Of a stretch of DNA of 64,000 nucleotides, positions 32,744 through 42,180 are shown piece after piece. Below the pieces are notes generated by a model that ran no database searches, was not told where the DNA came from, and worked only from the letters and a program-made list of their open reading frames with translations. The stretch spans positions 1,302,001 to 1,366,000 of the forward strand of contig NZ_JAQNDK010000004.1 of assembly GCF_028368935.1 (NCBI RefSeq). Reading direction: 5' to 3'. Numbering within the stretch: the stretch's first letter is position 1; each line of letters opens with the position of its first letter. This DNA is from Sorangium aterium. GTDB taxonomy: Bacteria > Myxococcota_A > Polyangia > Polyangiales > Polyangiaceae. Made by a program: the position numbers and the translations under genes.

Positions 32744-35467
32744 TCAAGCCTTGCGGAGCGGCGCGCGCGAAGGCGGCGCGGCGTGGGCGGGGTCGTCCGG
32801 CCACGCGTGCTTCGGGTAGCGGCGGCGGAGCTCCTTCGCGATGGCGGGATAGTGGCGCGCCCAGAACCCCGACAGATCGGTCGTGACCTGCACGGGGCGC
32901 TGGTTCGGCGCGCACAGGTGCAGCACCACGGGCACCCGGCCACCGGCGACGCGCGGCCCCTCCGCCATGCCGAAGAAGTCCTGCAGGCGGGAGGCGAGCG
33001 ACGGCGGCGCGCCCGCCGCGTACTCGAGGCGCGCCCGCCGGCCGCCGGGCAGGACGATCGACTCGGGGGCGAGCTCGGCGAGCGCTCGCGCCTTCGCGGG
33101 GCTCAGCGAGGCCTGCACGGCGCTCGAGAGATCGGCGTCGCGGAGCTCGGCGAAGCTCCTGCGCCCGTCGCAGAGCGCCTCGAGCGTGGCGAGCACCGCG
33201 TCCTCGTCCACGTCGGGCAACGCTGCGTCGGGGCAGTGCGCGCGCACGAACGCGACCCGCAAGAGCCAGCCCTCGAGGGCGTCGCCCTTCACGAACGCCC
33301 GCCACCCCTTCGCCCTCGCCTGCGCCGCGAGCTCCCTCGCCGCCGCTTCCGCCAGCGGACCGCCCGCGCCCGCCGCCGGCCGCGCCTCGTCGAGCACGAG
33401 GGCGTCGTACGACAGCCGGCGCACGACCTCGGCGCGCTCCGCGGCGCCGTTCCACGTCGCCTCCGTCGTGTCCCGGATCGCGTCCGTGAAGAGGTCGAGC
33501 AGCCAGTCGGCCTCGATCGCGCTCGCCGCCCTGACGACCGTGCGCGCCGAGCGCCCCTCGCTGCGCTCCTCGATGTCGACCGCGACGACGAGATCGACGT
33601 CGTCGATGACGCTCGCCTCGGAGAGCGCGGCCGTCCCGCCGGCGGCGAGCACGACCTCCCGTCCGGTCCGACCCGTCGCGCTGGTCGGCCGGCGGAGGCG
33701 CCCGACCCGGTCGGGGTATCCGGAGAGGATCGCGATGCGCTGGGCGATCTCGCGCGCCTCGACGGTCTCCGGCGGCGCGGCGCTCCGGTGATCGGCGAGC
33801 CGCGAGAGCTGCTTGCGCGTCCGCTCCACGGTGAGCGCGCGCGCCGGGTCCACGCCCAGCCATCGCAGGCGGTCCGCCGCGAAGCGCGCGCGATCCGCCT
33901 CCTCGAAGGCCTGGAGCGCGGCGAGCAGGTCGGAGCTGTGCCGCGCGTCGCTCCTCCGACCGTGGGGCTCCCGCGCGCCCGGCGGCGCGCCGAGGTCGCG
34001 CTCCGCGACGAGCGCCGCGAGCGTGCACCCGTCGTCGGCGACGCCGCGCCGCTCGGCCTCGACGATCATCCGCGCCTGGCGCGGGTGCGCCGGGAATCGA
34101 AGCATCCGCCGTCCGGTCGGCGTCACGCGCCGCCCCTCGTCGAGCGCGCCGAGCCGCACGAGCAGCGCCTCGGCCGCGGCGAGCCCGGCGGCGGGCGGCG
34201 CCTCAAGCCACCCGAACCCCTCGAGATCCGTGACCCCCGCGGCGCAGAGCTCGAGCACCGTCTCCGCGAGGTCGAGCCGGCGGATCTCGGGCGCCTCGTG
34301 CTCCGGCCGCGAGGCGAGATCCCCGCGCGTGTAGAGCCGGAGGCAGCGGCCGGGCCGCGTCCGCCCGGCGCGCCCCGCGCGCTGCGCCGCGGAGGCGCGG
34401 GCGATGGGCGCGACGCGGAGCGTCGGCAACCCAGACCACGGCGCGTGCGCGGCCACGCGCGCGAGGCCGCTGTCGACGACCGCGACGACGCCGTCGATGG
34501 TCACGGAGGTCTCGGCCACGTTGGTCGAGAGGATGATCTTGCGCCGATCCGCGGGGCGCACCGCGCGGTCCTGCTCCGCCGCGGACAGCGAGCCGTGGAG
34601 CGGCAGGAGCAGCAGGTTCTCGCTCTTCGCGATGGCTGAGCACGCGTCCATCGCCCGCCTGATCTCCGCGGAGCCGGGCAGGAACACCAGCACGTCGCCG
34701 TCGAGCCCCTCCTCGATGAGCTGCCGCACCGACGACGCGACCAGGCTCTCGAGCGTCCTGTCGCCCCAGTGCGCCCGGGCGCGGCGGTCGCCCGCGGCGT
34801 GGGTCGACGCGCTCACCCCGGCGCTCGGCAGGTACTCGATCGCGACGTCGAACATCCGCCCCTCGGCGCGCAGGGTCGGGGCCACCGAGGCTCCGGCGGC
34901 CGTCGCGTCGTGGCCGCGTCCAGCCTCGGCCGCCGGGGCGGGCTGCGCCTCCGGCCCACCGAGGAACGCCGCGATCGGCCCGGCGTCGAGCGTCGCGGAC
35001 ATCACCACGAGGCGGAGATCGGGCCGCGCGCCGCGCTGCAGGCGCCGCAGCAGCGCGAGCGCGACGTCGCCGGCGAGGTGCCGCTCGTGGAACTCGTCGA
35101 GCACGACGGCGCTCACGCCCCGGAGCTCGCGATCGACGAGGAGCCGCCGCGTCAGCACGCCCTCGGTCACGAAGCGGACGCGCGTGGCCGGGCTGGACGC
35201 CTCTTCGAAGCGCATCGTGTAGCCCACGGTCTCGCCCACGCGCTCGCCGAGCTCTTCGGCCACGCGCCGCGCGGACAGGCGCGCCGCGAGCCGCCTCGGC
35301 TCGAGCACCAGGATCTCGCCGCGCTCCGCGAAGCCCGCGTCGAGCAGCGCGCGCGGTACGCGCGTCGTCTTGCCCGCCCCGGGCGGGGCCTCGAGCACCA
35401 CGCTCGGGCGCGCGCGCAGGGCGGCGCAGAGATCGGGGAGGATCGGATCGATCGGCAGCGGCTGCAT
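32744..35467 (-). CDS. hrpB: ATP-dependent helicase HrpB (DEAH/RHA family)
   Basis: 907 residues. Helicase core with Walker A APPGAGKTTRVP and motif II DEFHERH, a HrpB-typical variant of DEAH, with motif III VMSATLD. Motif VI reads QRAGRAGRTRPG. The HrpB C-terminal domain ends with FFGMAEGPRVAGG and DLSGFWARHYPAIAKEL. HrpB is a 3'-5' RNA helicase-like protein whose physiological role is poorly defined in most bacteria. Length is slightly above usual (about 820) because of Ala-rich insertions. Not in an operon. Confidence 0.95.
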   Translation of the reverse strand: MQPLPIDPILPDLCAALRARPSVVLEAPPGAGKTTRVPRALLDAGFAERGEILVLEPRRLAARLSARRVAEELGERVGETVGYTMRFEEASSPATRVRFVTEGVLTRRLLVDRELRGVSAVVLDEFHERHLAGDVALALLRRLQRGARPDLRLVVMSATLDAGPIAAFLGGPEAQPAPAAEAGRGHDATAAGASVAPTLRAEGRMFDVAIEYLPSAGVSASTHAAGDRRARAHWGDRTLESLVASSVRQLIEEGLDGDVLVFLPGSAEIRRAMDACSAIAKSENLLLLPLHGSLSAAEQDRAVRPADRRKIILSTNVAETSVTIDGVVAVVDSGLARVAAHAPWSGLPTLRVAPIARASAAQRAGRAGRTRPGRCLRLYTRGDLASRPEHEAPEIRRLDLAETVLELCAAGVTDLEGFGWLEAPPAAGLAAAEALLVRLGALDEGRRVTPTGRRMLRFPAHPRQARMIVEAERRGVADDGCTLAALVAERDLGAPPGAREPHGRRSDARHSSDLLAALQAFEEADRARFAADRLRWLGVDPARALTVERTRKQLSRLADHRSAAPPETVEAREIAQRIAILSGYPDRVGRLRRPTSATGRTGREVVLAAGGTAALSEASVIDDVDLVVAVDIEERSEGRSARTVVRAASAIEADWLLDLFTDAIRDTTEATWNGAAERAEVVRRLSYDALVLDEARPAAGAGGPLAEAAARELAAQARAKGWRAFVKGDALEGWLLRVAFVRAHCPDAALPDVDEDAVLATLEALCDGRRSFAELRDADLSSAVQASLSPAKARALAELAPESIVLPGGRRARLEYAAGAPPSLASRLQDFFGMAEGPRVAGGRVPVVLHLCAPNQRPVQVTTDLSGFWARHYPAIAKELRRRYPKHAWPDDPAHAAPPSRAPLRKA

Positions 35468-35556
35468 GGCTTCGGCGCTCTCCGCGCGGTGGGCGCGCGG
35501 CAGCGGAGCCTAGCAATCCTTGGCGCGCGCGGACCTGTGATACTCGTCGAATCGCC

Positions 35557-37161
35557 GTGAGCGCATCGACCGATCCGACCCATCTTTCAGTGACCGTGCT
35601 CGCCGCGCTCCTGGCGGCGCGCGAGATCAGCTCCGAGGAGCTCACGCGGGCGCACCTGGCCCGCATCGACGCGCTCGAACCGCGGCTCCACGCGTTCACC
35701 CAGGTGCTCCACGACGAGGCGCTCGCGGCGGCCCGCGGCCTCGACGAGGAGCGCCGGCGCGGGGACATCCGCGGCCCGCTCCACGGGCTCCCGATCACCG
35801 TGAAGGAGTCGCTCGACATGGCCGGCATGGCCTCCACGCTCGGCGTCGCCTCCCGCAGGGGGCACCGGGCGACCAGCGACGCGACGGTCACCGCGCTGCT
35901 CCGCCGCGCCGGGGCCGTGATCCTGGGGCGCACGAACGTCTCGCAGCTGCTCCTGTACAACGAGGCGCGCAACCCGCTCTTCGGGCAGACGGCGAACCCG
36001 TGGAGCCTCGATCACAGCCCGGGCGGCTCGTCCGGCGGCGAGGCGGCCGCCATCGCGGCGGGGATGTCGCCGCTCGGCATCGGGACGGACATCGGCGGCA
36101 GCATCCGCGTCCCCGCGCACTGCTGCGGCATCGTCGGCCTCAAGCCCACGCTCGATCGCTGGACCAACAAGGGGAGCAACACGGCGCTCCTCGGGCAGGA
36201 GGCGATCCGCGCGCAGATCGGACCGATGGCCAGGAGCGCCCGCGACGTCGCGCTCGTCATGTCCGAGCTCGATCCCGCGTCGATGGCGGAGCTCGACGTG
36301 CGCGTGCCGCCGCTCCCGATGGTCGAGCCGGCGAGCGTCGAGGTGGCGCGCCTGCGCGTCGGGTTCTACTGCGACGACGGGCTGGTCCCGCCCTCGACCG
36401 CCGTCGCCCGCGCCGTCGCGAAGGCGGCGTCGGCCCTGCGCGCGCGGGGCGCGACGGTCGTGCCGTTCACGCCGCCCGGGATCCCCGACGCGGTCTACGC
36501 GTATTTTGCGGCGCTCTCGGCGGACGGCGGCGCGACGGCGCTGTCGCTCCTCGACGCCGGCGAGGACGGCAGCGAGCGGACGGACATCGACGTCTCGCTC
36601 CGCTCGCTCCGCACGATGGCCTCGCTCCCGCCGTTCGCGCGCCGCGCCGCCGCGCGCGTCGCTGGCCTCGCGGGCGAGCGGCGGCTCCAGCGCCTCCTCG
36701 AGGTCACCGGGCCGAAGTCGGTCTCGGAGTTCTGGCGCACCACGCACGCCCTGCGCGAGGCGCGCGCCGCGATCGCGTCGGCGATGCGCGCCGAAGCGCT
36801 CGACCTGCTGCTCTGCCCGCCGTACGCCACGCCGGCCTTGCCGCACACCGCGTCGCGCGACTTCGTCCTCGCGGGCAGCGCCGCGATGCTCTGGAACCTC
36901 ACGCAGTTCCCGGCCGGCGTCGTCCCCGTGACCCGCGTGCGGCCCGAGGAGGCGCGTCGCGAGCGGCCGCGCGACCGGCTGGAGAAGCGGGCCGCCGAGA
37001 TCGATGCGAAGAGCGTCGGGCTGCCCGTCGGGGTGCAGGTGGTCGGCTTCCCCTTCAGCGAACACCTGGTGATGGCCGCCATGATCGCCATCGAGGACGA
37101 GCTCGCCGGCGAGACCGATCGGCCCGTCACGCCTGTCTCACCGCCCTCGCTCGCCGGATGA
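35557..37161 (+). CDS. Amidase-signature family hydrolase
   Basis: 534 residues with the Ser-cisSer-Lys triad: K83 in TVKES, cis-Ser in SPGGSSGGEAA (155-165) and nucleophile S182 in GTDIGGSIR. It resembles fatty-acid-amide-hydrolase-like and general amidases rather than GatA, and no gatB or gatC is nearby. Substrate cannot be inferred. GTG start; the intergenic gap to divergent hrpB is 89 bp. Confidence 0.88.
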   Translation: MSASTDPTHLSVTVLAALLAAREISSEELTRAHLARIDALEPRLHAFTQVLHDEALAAARGLDEERRRGDIRGPLHGLPITVKESLDMAGMASTLGVASRRGHRATSDATVTALLRRAGAVILGRTNVSQLLLYNEARNPLFGQTANPWSLDHSPGGSSGGEAAAIAAGMSPLGIGTDIGGSIRVPAHCCGIVGLKPTLDRWTNKGSNTALLGQEAIRAQIGPMARSARDVALVMSELDPASMAELDVRVPPLPMVEPASVEVARLRVGFYCDDGLVPPSTAVARAVAKAASALRARGATVVPFTPPGIPDAVYAYFAALSADGGATALSLLDAGEDGSERTDIDVSLRSLRTMASLPPFARRAAARVAGLAGERRLQRLLEVTGPKSVSEFWRTTHALREARAAIASAMRAEALDLLLCPPYATPALPHTASRDFVLAGSAAMLWNLTQFPAGVVPVTRVRPEEARRERPRDRLEKRAAEIDAKSVGLPVGVQVVGFPFSEHLVMAAMIAIEDELAGETDRPVTPVSPPSLAG

Positions 37162-37279
37162 CGCGGCGAACGCCGGGAGCCGGCTGACCAGGACGACACC
37201 GGAACTCGATGATGCCGCCGCGCGGCCGCTGTCCGGCGCGTTCACAGTCGACAGAAGCTGAAGCCCTACAAAGCCGAAA

Positions 37280-37307
37280 GGTCCGCCGGAGAACTCTCCG
37301 CCGGACC
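37280..37307 (-). terminator. Hairpin terminator after tRNA-Pro
   Basis: GGTCCGCCGGAGA and TCTCCGCCGGACC (13-bp arms, one mismatch) flank a 2-base loop. On the minus strand the stem is followed by a modest T-containing tail. It begins three bases beyond the mature tRNA. Confidence 0.7.
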
Positions 37308-37309
37308 AG

Positions 37310-37384
37310 TCGGGGCGAGTGGATTCGAACCACCGACCCCTTGACCCCCAGTCAAGTGCGCTAACCAGGCTGCGCTACGCCCCG
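37310..37384 (-). tRNA. tRNA-Pro (anticodon GGG)
   Basis: A 75-base cloverleaf on the minus strand with acceptor CGGGGCG paired to CGCCCCG and D-arm GCGCAGCCTGGTTAGCGC. The anticodon stem is CTTGA/TCAAG with loop CTGGGGG (anticodon GGG, reads CCC and CCU). The T-arm contains GGTTCGAATCC. The 3' CCA is not encoded. Similar in shape to E. coli proline tRNAs. Confidence 0.95.
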
Positions 37385-37424
37385 AGCCACTCCGCCGCCT
37401 CGTTTCGCTGCGGAGCGAGGGCGC

Positions 37425-37452
37425 ACCGTAGTCGAAGCCTTGGGAATTGCAA
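37425..37452 (-). promoter_or_regulatory. Candidate tRNA-Pro promoter
   Basis: On the minus strand TTGCAA (37452-37447), 16-bp spacer, TACGGT (37430-37425). This would start transcription about 34 bases before the tRNA. The -10 fits the TAnnnT pattern seen before several protein genes here. Confidence 0.5.
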
Positions 37453-37591
37453 GGGGATCGCACCGAGGATCGCAGACTCGCTCCAGACGGGGCGTTTGGC
37501 CGGCTGCAGCGGGGCGCGTGGCGCGGATCGCACGGCGAGAACGCCGGGGCTCTCCGCGCGACGCCGCGGGCGCGCGATCCGAGCGGCGCGG

Positions 37592-38695
37592 TCAGATGCT
37601 GCGGAGCGCGGCCGCGAGGCTCTGCGCGGTGCCTTCCGCGACCAGGATCCCGTCGTCGCTCCTGGACCATGCGACCACGTCGCCCGCGTCGCAGGCGATG
37701 ACGGGCACGCCGAGCGCGCGCGCCTCGCGGATCACCGTGGGGGCGGCCTCGTGCGATGAAGGGTGCAGCAGCACGTCTGCTGCGCCGATCCACGCGAGCG
37801 CTTCCCTCCGCGGGAGCATGCCGGTGAAGCGCACCGCCGCGCTGCCCTCGCTGGTCGCCGTGACGCCCGCGCCGCGTGAGCTCCCTGCGTCGAGGTCGCC
37901 GCCGCTCGCGAGGCGCTCGAGCGCGCCGCGCTCCGGACCGTCTCCGACGACGACGAGGCGCAACCCGGGGCCCGCAGCGCGCACCGCCTCGATCGCGAGC
38001 TCGACCCGCTTCGTCGGGATCAGCCGGCACGCGACGACGGCGAGGCGCTCGCCGGGGCCCTTCACGATCTCGCGACGGAGCGCGGCAGCGCGCCCGGCGA
38101 CTGGCGGCAGATCGAACACGGGGGGCTCGACGCGCGAGGCGAGGTGCAGCGCGCGAGCCTGCTCCGGGGCGAGCGAGCCTGCGAGCGCATCGCGCAGCGC
38201 GCGCGCGGCGAAGACGAAGCGCGCGTCGCGCCGGAGGAGCGCGCTCACCACCGCGGCGCGAGCCGCGCGCGGCGCGCGGAGCAGGAGCCGGACGTCGGCG
38301 CCGTGCGCGTGCACCTCGAGCGGCGTGCGCGGCAGGGCGAGCAGGAGCGGCCACGCGCACGGGATGATCCAGTGCGCCACCGCGCGGTCGACCGGCCCGA
38401 TCTCACGGAGCCGATCGAGCACGCCGGCCGCGAACGGCGCCGCGTAGAGCAGCCGGAGCGGCGACTCGCGCGCGCGGGTCACGGCGCCGGGCCACGAGAA
38501 CAGCGCGCCCCCGCCTGCATGATGGACGACGAGCCGGCCCTCTCGAGAAGGCGGATCGAGGACCGAGCCCCCGGCGGCGATCACGTGGACCTCGTCGCCG
38601 CTGCGCGTGAGCGCCTCCGCCGACGACCGCACGAAGTGGCCGGAAGGATCCTCGTCGCTGACCGGATAGGACGTCGTGAGCACCACGGCGCGCAT
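37592..38695 (-). CDS. Glycosyltransferase family 4 (GT-B fold)
   Basis: A 367-residue retaining GT-B glycosyltransferase. The C-terminal nucleotide-sugar domain has VVACRLIPTKRVELAIEA, the VVVGDGPE strand, and the EX7E signature within HEAAPTVIREA. The N-terminal acceptor domain starts VVLTTSYPVSDEDPSGHFV, typical of cell-surface polysaccharide or glycolipid glycosyltransferases. No other polysaccharide genes are adjacent, so the product is unknown. GAGG precedes the ATG. Confidence 0.88.
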   Translation of the reverse strand: MRAVVLTTSYPVSDEDPSGHFVRSSAEALTRSGDEVHVIAAGGSVLDPPSREGRLVVHHAGGGALFSWPGAVTRARESPLRLLYAAPFAAGVLDRLREIGPVDRAVAHWIIPCAWPLLLALPRTPLEVHAHGADVRLLLRAPRAARAAVVSALLRRDARFVFAARALRDALAGSLAPEQARALHLASRVEPPVFDLPPVAGRAAALRREIVKGPGERLAVVACRLIPTKRVELAIEAVRAAGPGLRLVVVGDGPERGALERLASGGDLDAGSSRGAGVTATSEGSAAVRFTGMLPRREALAWIGAADVLLHPSSHEAAPTVIREARALGVPVIACDAGDVVAWSRSDDGILVAEGTAQSLAAALRSI

Positions 38696-38803
38696 CGGGA
38701 CCTCGCCAGGCTGGACGCGGCGCGGGCACCGCCTCCGCGTCGCTCAGGCGCGCAGCCGCGGTTGCACCATGCCGCCGGGGCGGCCGCTGGACGAACAAAA
38801 TGA

Positions 38804-38865
38804 CAAGACGCAGAGCACGCCGCGGACGCTCGAATCAAGCGTCCGTGTGCGTCTTCTGCGTCTTG
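38804..38865 (-). terminator. Long two-level hairpin downstream of rpsU
   Basis: Outer arms CAAGACGCAGA (38804-38814) and TCTGCGTCTTG (38855-38865) are perfect. Inner arms GGACGCT (38824-38830) and AGCGTCC (38838-38844) enclose a 7-base loop. It lies 47 bp after the rpsU stop and before the glycosyltransferase. Confidence 0.7.
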
Positions 38866-38912
38866 GCCGGCTGCTCTCGCGCGGGGCGGTCGCTCTGGTC
38901 GCTCCAGTCGCG

Positions 38913-39137
38913 CTAGGCGACCATGTCCATCTTGGACCGCTTCCGGCGGCGACGAGCGGCCTCCGAGGCCTTCTTCCGTCGCTTCACGGACGGCTTCATG
39001 TAGTGCCGACGCCGCTTCAGCTCGCGGAGGATCCCCTCGGCAGCCATCTTCCTCTTGAGATGTTTGATGGCGCGCTCGATGCCCTTGTCGCCCACGGCGA
39101 CCTCGAGCGGTTTGCACTGAATGGCGTCGGTCGGCAT
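38913..39137 (-). CDS. rpsU: 30S ribosomal protein S21
   Basis: A 74-residue basic protein: VAVGDKGIERAIKHLKRKM, then RRRHYMKPSVKRRKK and a very basic C-terminus rich in RRRKR. S21 helps start-site selection by sitting near the anti-Shine-Dalgarno of 16S rRNA. MPTD is the normal start; a longer frame upstream is not conserved in type. GAGGA lies upstream of the ATG. A strong hairpin follows the gene. Confidence 0.95.
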   Translation of the reverse strand: MPTDAIQCKPLEVAVGDKGIERAIKHLKRKMAAEGILRELKRRRHYMKPSVKRRKKASEAARRRRKRSKMDMVA

Positions 39138-39567
39138 GTCTAGAAGCGTCCTCTGCTGGGAAAAAAAACTGGCCCAGTTGGCGGGCAGAATGCAAGCCGG
39201 CGGGGGCCGGCAGCGCGGGGCGCGCACTATGGCAGAGGCCTTCTAGCCTCGCAAGACCTCCCGGCGGTCGCAGAGCATCGCGTCGCGGCGCGACGTCCGG
39301 GTTGTTTCGTCGGTCTCGTCAGCCCCGACAGTTTCGCCAAGCTCATCCGGCTCGCCAGGCTTCGCCCAAATCCGCCTCAGCCCCGGATTTTTCTGGCGGT
39401 CCGTCGGCAATTATTAGGACTTGCAGCTGAGAAACCTTCTAAGTACACATCTCGCTGTGGCTACCTCGCGGATAGCTGCTGCAAAGGGGGCCGCGCCCCG
39501 CGATGCCCGGGGGCGCGCGGTCGGCTTCGAGCGCAGGGCGGTCGAGGAGGATACCCGGATCGCTTCC
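39138..39567. other. Divergent rpsU / Fur-family regulator control region
   Basis: No gene seen. It contains the rpsU leader, a degenerate 9-bp tract (39304-39366), and an AT-rich segment CAATTATTAG (39409-39418) followed by TTGCAG-17 bp-TACACA (39421-39449), a weak candidate promoter for the Fur-family gene. TTAGGA...TTCTAA around it is a poor inverted repeat that could be a Fur/PerR site. Confidence 0.4.
39304..39366. repeat. Degenerate 9-bp tandem tract (seven units)
   Basis: Units GTTTCGTCG, GTCTCGTCA, GCCCCGACA, GTTTCGCCA, AGCTCATCC, GGCTCGCCA, GGCTTCGCC run in register with consensus near GNYTCGNCR. It lies in the non-coding rpsU/Fur region. Confidence 0.65.
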
Positions 39568-40107
39568 ATGCTGGCGTGCGTGCGAGCGTCGGGGCTCAAG
39601 CTGACGCCGCAGCGCCTGGCGATCGTGCGCGAGCTCGCGGCCGATCCGACGCATCCGACGGCGCAGGAGCTGTTCGAGCGGCTCCGGCCGGCGCTGCCGA
39701 CCATGAGCTTCGCCACCGTCTACAACACGCTCGACGCGCTGGCGTCCGCGGGGCTGTGCGTCGCGCTGTCGCTGTCGCCAGGCGCCTCGCGCTTCGACCC
39801 GAACATGGCGGCGCATCATCACGCGGTCTGCGATCGCTGCGGGCTCGTCCGCGATGTGCCGTGCCAGCCGAGCGACCCGTCCGCCGAGCGTTCGGACGAG
39901 ATCGTCCCCGCGCCCCTCGCGGCCGCACCCGGCTTCGAGGTCCGCGCCGTCGAGCGGATCTACCGGGGGCTCTGCGCTGCCTGCGCGAAGGACACCCGGG
40001 GTGGCGAAAATGCGCGGGGCAAGGCGCAGGACGCCGGGCGAAGCGCGGCGAACAGTCGATTTCGCCCCGCGGGGGTTCGAGGGGCGCGGCGCCCTGGACG
40101 TGTCTAG
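39568..40107 (+). CDS. Fur-family (PerR-like) metalloregulator
   Basis: 179 residues from ATG 39568. The winged helix contains LKLTPQRLAIVRELAAD and MSFATVYNTLDAL; the metal/dimer domain has HHHAVCDRCG and GLCAACAK, giving two CxxC zinc pairs. Position just upstream of rubrerythrin suggests a peroxide-sensing PerR role rather than iron uptake; this is inference from context. The start is uncertain: a GTG at 39457 is in frame, but the Fur fold begins near residue 1 of the form given. The last 30 residues are basic and probably disordered. Confidence 0.82.
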   Translation: MLACVRASGLKLTPQRLAIVRELAADPTHPTAQELFERLRPALPTMSFATVYNTLDALASAGLCVALSLSPGASRFDPNMAAHHHAVCDRCGLVRDVPCQPSDPSAERSDEIVPAPLAAAPGFEVRAVERIYRGLCAACAKDTRGGENARGKAQDAGRSAANSRFRPAGVRGARRPGRV

Positions 40108-40189
40108 CGGATCCACCGCGCCGCCGAGCTGACCTGCGCGGGCATCAGGGACCTATCATCGCAGCCGTTCAACCGAAGGAGAGCGACCC

Positions 40190-40618
40190 ATGACAACCAA
40201 GCAGCTTACGGGCACGAAGACGCACCAGAACCTGAAGGACGCGTTCGCCGGGGAGTCGCAGGCAAACCGCCGCTACCTGTACTTCGCAAAGGTCGCGGAC
40301 GTCGAAGGTCGCCCCGAGGTCGCCGGTCTCTTCAAGGACACGGCGGACGGCGAGACCGGCCACGCGCACGGCCACCTCGACTACCTCAAGCAGGCGGGCG
40401 ACCCGGCGACCGGCCTGCCGATCGGCAGCACGGAGAAGAACCTGAAGGCCGCCGTCGCCGGCGAGACCCACGAGTACGAGACGATGTACCCGGGCTTCGC
40501 GAAGGAGGCCCGCGACGAGGGCTTCGAGGACATCGCAGAGTGGTTCGAGACGCTCGCGAAGGCCGAGAAGTCGCACGCCGGGCGCTTCACGAAGGCGCTG
40601 CAGTCGCTCGACTTCTGA
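40190..40618 (+). CDS. rbr: Rubrerythrin-type diiron protein without rubredoxin domain
   Basis: A 142-residue four-helix diiron protein: FAGESQANRRY, DGETGHAHGH, GETHEYETMY and KAEKSHAGRF supply the two ExxH-type iron ligand sets. The C-terminal rubredoxin domain of classical rubrerythrin is absent, so electrons must come from a partner. It should reduce peroxide. Shine-Dalgarno AAGGAGAG is close to the ATG. It is followed by an iron-sulfur oxidoreductase and DUF3501, a recurrent neighbourhood for this protein type. Confidence 0.93.
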   Translation: MTTKQLTGTKTHQNLKDAFAGESQANRRYLYFAKVADVEGRPEVAGLFKDTADGETGHAHGHLDYLKQAGDPATGLPIGSTEKNLKAAVAGETHEYETMYPGFAKEARDEGFEDIAEWFETLAKAEKSHAGRFTKALQSLDF

Positions 40619-40787
40619 GGGCGACCGACGCGAGAGCGCGAGCGCTCCGGGGCGCGCCGAACCGACGGCGACTCGACCCGGGGCGCACGCGCCATCGCGA
40701 CCTCGACGGCCGTCCGGCGCCGGGCCGCGCGGCGAGCCGTCCCTCCGCGCCGTACCCCAAGTTGAAGCTTTTGAGAGGAGCCGACCA

Positions 40788-42146
40788 GTGAGCGTCATCC
40801 GGCGTGCACCAGACCGTCCACCGGCGACATCGCCGAACGACGAGCGATATCTCGAGCCCCGCGATCTCGAGGCAGAGCTGCGGCGGACGTTCCAGATCTG
40901 CCACGAATGCCGCATGTGCGTCGGGTACTGCGGCTCGTTCCCGGCGCTCTTCGCCCGCGTCGACAGGGACATCGAGGCCGGCGTCGCCGAAGGCGCCGAG
41001 GCCCTCACCTACGATGACTTCAAGGCCGTCGGCGACGAGTGCTGGCAGTGCAAGCTTTGCTACATCAAGTGCCCGTACACGGCCGACGAGCACGCCTACG
41101 AGCTCCTCGATTTCCCGCGCGTGCTCGCGCGAGAGCGCGCGGTGCGCGCCCAGCGGGACGGCATCCCGCTGGTGGACAGGATCCTCGGCGAGCCGCAGCT
41201 GATCGGCGAGCTGGGCTCCGGCGCCGTCGCGCCGCTCGCGAACCTCGTGCAGGCGAGCCGCCTGCTGCGCAAGGTGCAGGAGAAGGTGACCGGGATCTCG
41301 TCGGAGTTCCCGCTCCCGGAGATGGCGCGCAAGCCGTTCTCGTCCTGGTTCGCGGAGCACGGCGCCGCGGCCGACGCCGGCAAGCAAGGCGACGTGGTGC
41401 TCTTCGCGACCTGCTACGGCGAGTACAACACGCCCGCGGTCCCCGAGGCGGCGGTCCGCGTCCTCGAGCACAACGGCTACGCGGTGCACGTCCCGGGCTG
41501 CTCCTCGGCGGACGAGCCGCGAGACACGCCGGCGGGGGCGCTGACGTGCTGCGGGATGCCGAACCTCGACGGCGGCGATCTCGCGGCCTTCACCGCGAAG
41601 GTGAAGCACAACGTCGCGCTCCTGCTCCCGCACGTGCGCAGGGGGAGGAAGATCGTCGTGATCGGCCCGACGTGCGGCTACACGATGAAGAAGGAGTGGC
41701 CGGAGTACCTGCAGACGGCAGAGGCGCGCGAGGTCGCGGCCGCGACGGTCGACATGATGGAGTTCCTCGTCCAGCTCGGCCGCGAGAAGAAGCTCAACCG
41801 CGAGTTCAAGAAGGGGCTCGGCACGATCGCGTACCACGCCGCGTGCCACCTGCGCGCGCAGAAGATCGGCTTCCCCGGCGCCAGGGTGCTCGGCGTCGTC
41901 CCCGACACCGACGTGCGCGTCATCGAGCAGTGCTCGGCGGTCGACGGCACATGGGGGATGAAGGCGGCCCACTACGAGACCGGGCGCAAGTACGCGTCGA
42001 AGCTCGTGCGCGGCGTCGGCGGCGCGGACGTCATCGTCAGCGACTGCACCCTCGCGGGTCTCAGGATGGTCAAGGAGAACGGCGCGAAGGTGCTGCACCC
42101 GGTCGAGGCGCTCGCCCACGCGTACGGGCTCGGTCCGACGCCGTGA
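40788..42146 (+). CDS. HdrD/GlpC-like iron-sulfur protein with CCG domains
   Basis: 452 residues. Two N-terminal [4Fe-4S] motifs are CHECRMCVGYC and CWQCKLCYIKCP. These are followed by two cysteine-rich CCG-type regions (VLTCCGMPNLDGG-like and AACHLR...DCT), as in heterodisulfide reductase subunit D and glycerol-3-phosphate dehydrogenase subunit C. Between rubrerythrin and DUF3501 it is the likely electron donor to rubrerythrin; that role is inferred from conserved clustering. GTG start with GAGAGGAG upstream. Confidence 0.9.
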   Translation: MSVIRRAPDRPPATSPNDERYLEPRDLEAELRRTFQICHECRMCVGYCGSFPALFARVDRDIEAGVAEGAEALTYDDFKAVGDECWQCKLCYIKCPYTADEHAYELLDFPRVLARERAVRAQRDGIPLVDRILGEPQLIGELGSGAVAPLANLVQASRLLRKVQEKVTGISSEFPLPEMARKPFSSWFAEHGAAADAGKQGDVVLFATCYGEYNTPAVPEAAVRVLEHNGYAVHVPGCSSADEPRDTPAGALTCCGMPNLDGGDLAAFTAKVKHNVALLLPHVRRGRKIVVIGPTCGYTMKKEWPEYLQTAEAREVAAATVDMMEFLVQLGREKKLNREFKKGLGTIAYHAACHLRAQKIGFPGARVLGVVPDTDVRVIEQCSAVDGTWGMKAAHYETGRKYASKLVRGVGGADVIVSDCTLAGLRMVKENGAKVLHPVEALAHAYGLGPTP

Positions 42147-42180
42147 ATCTCGGTCCGAAGTCGTCAAGGAGAGGAGCGTC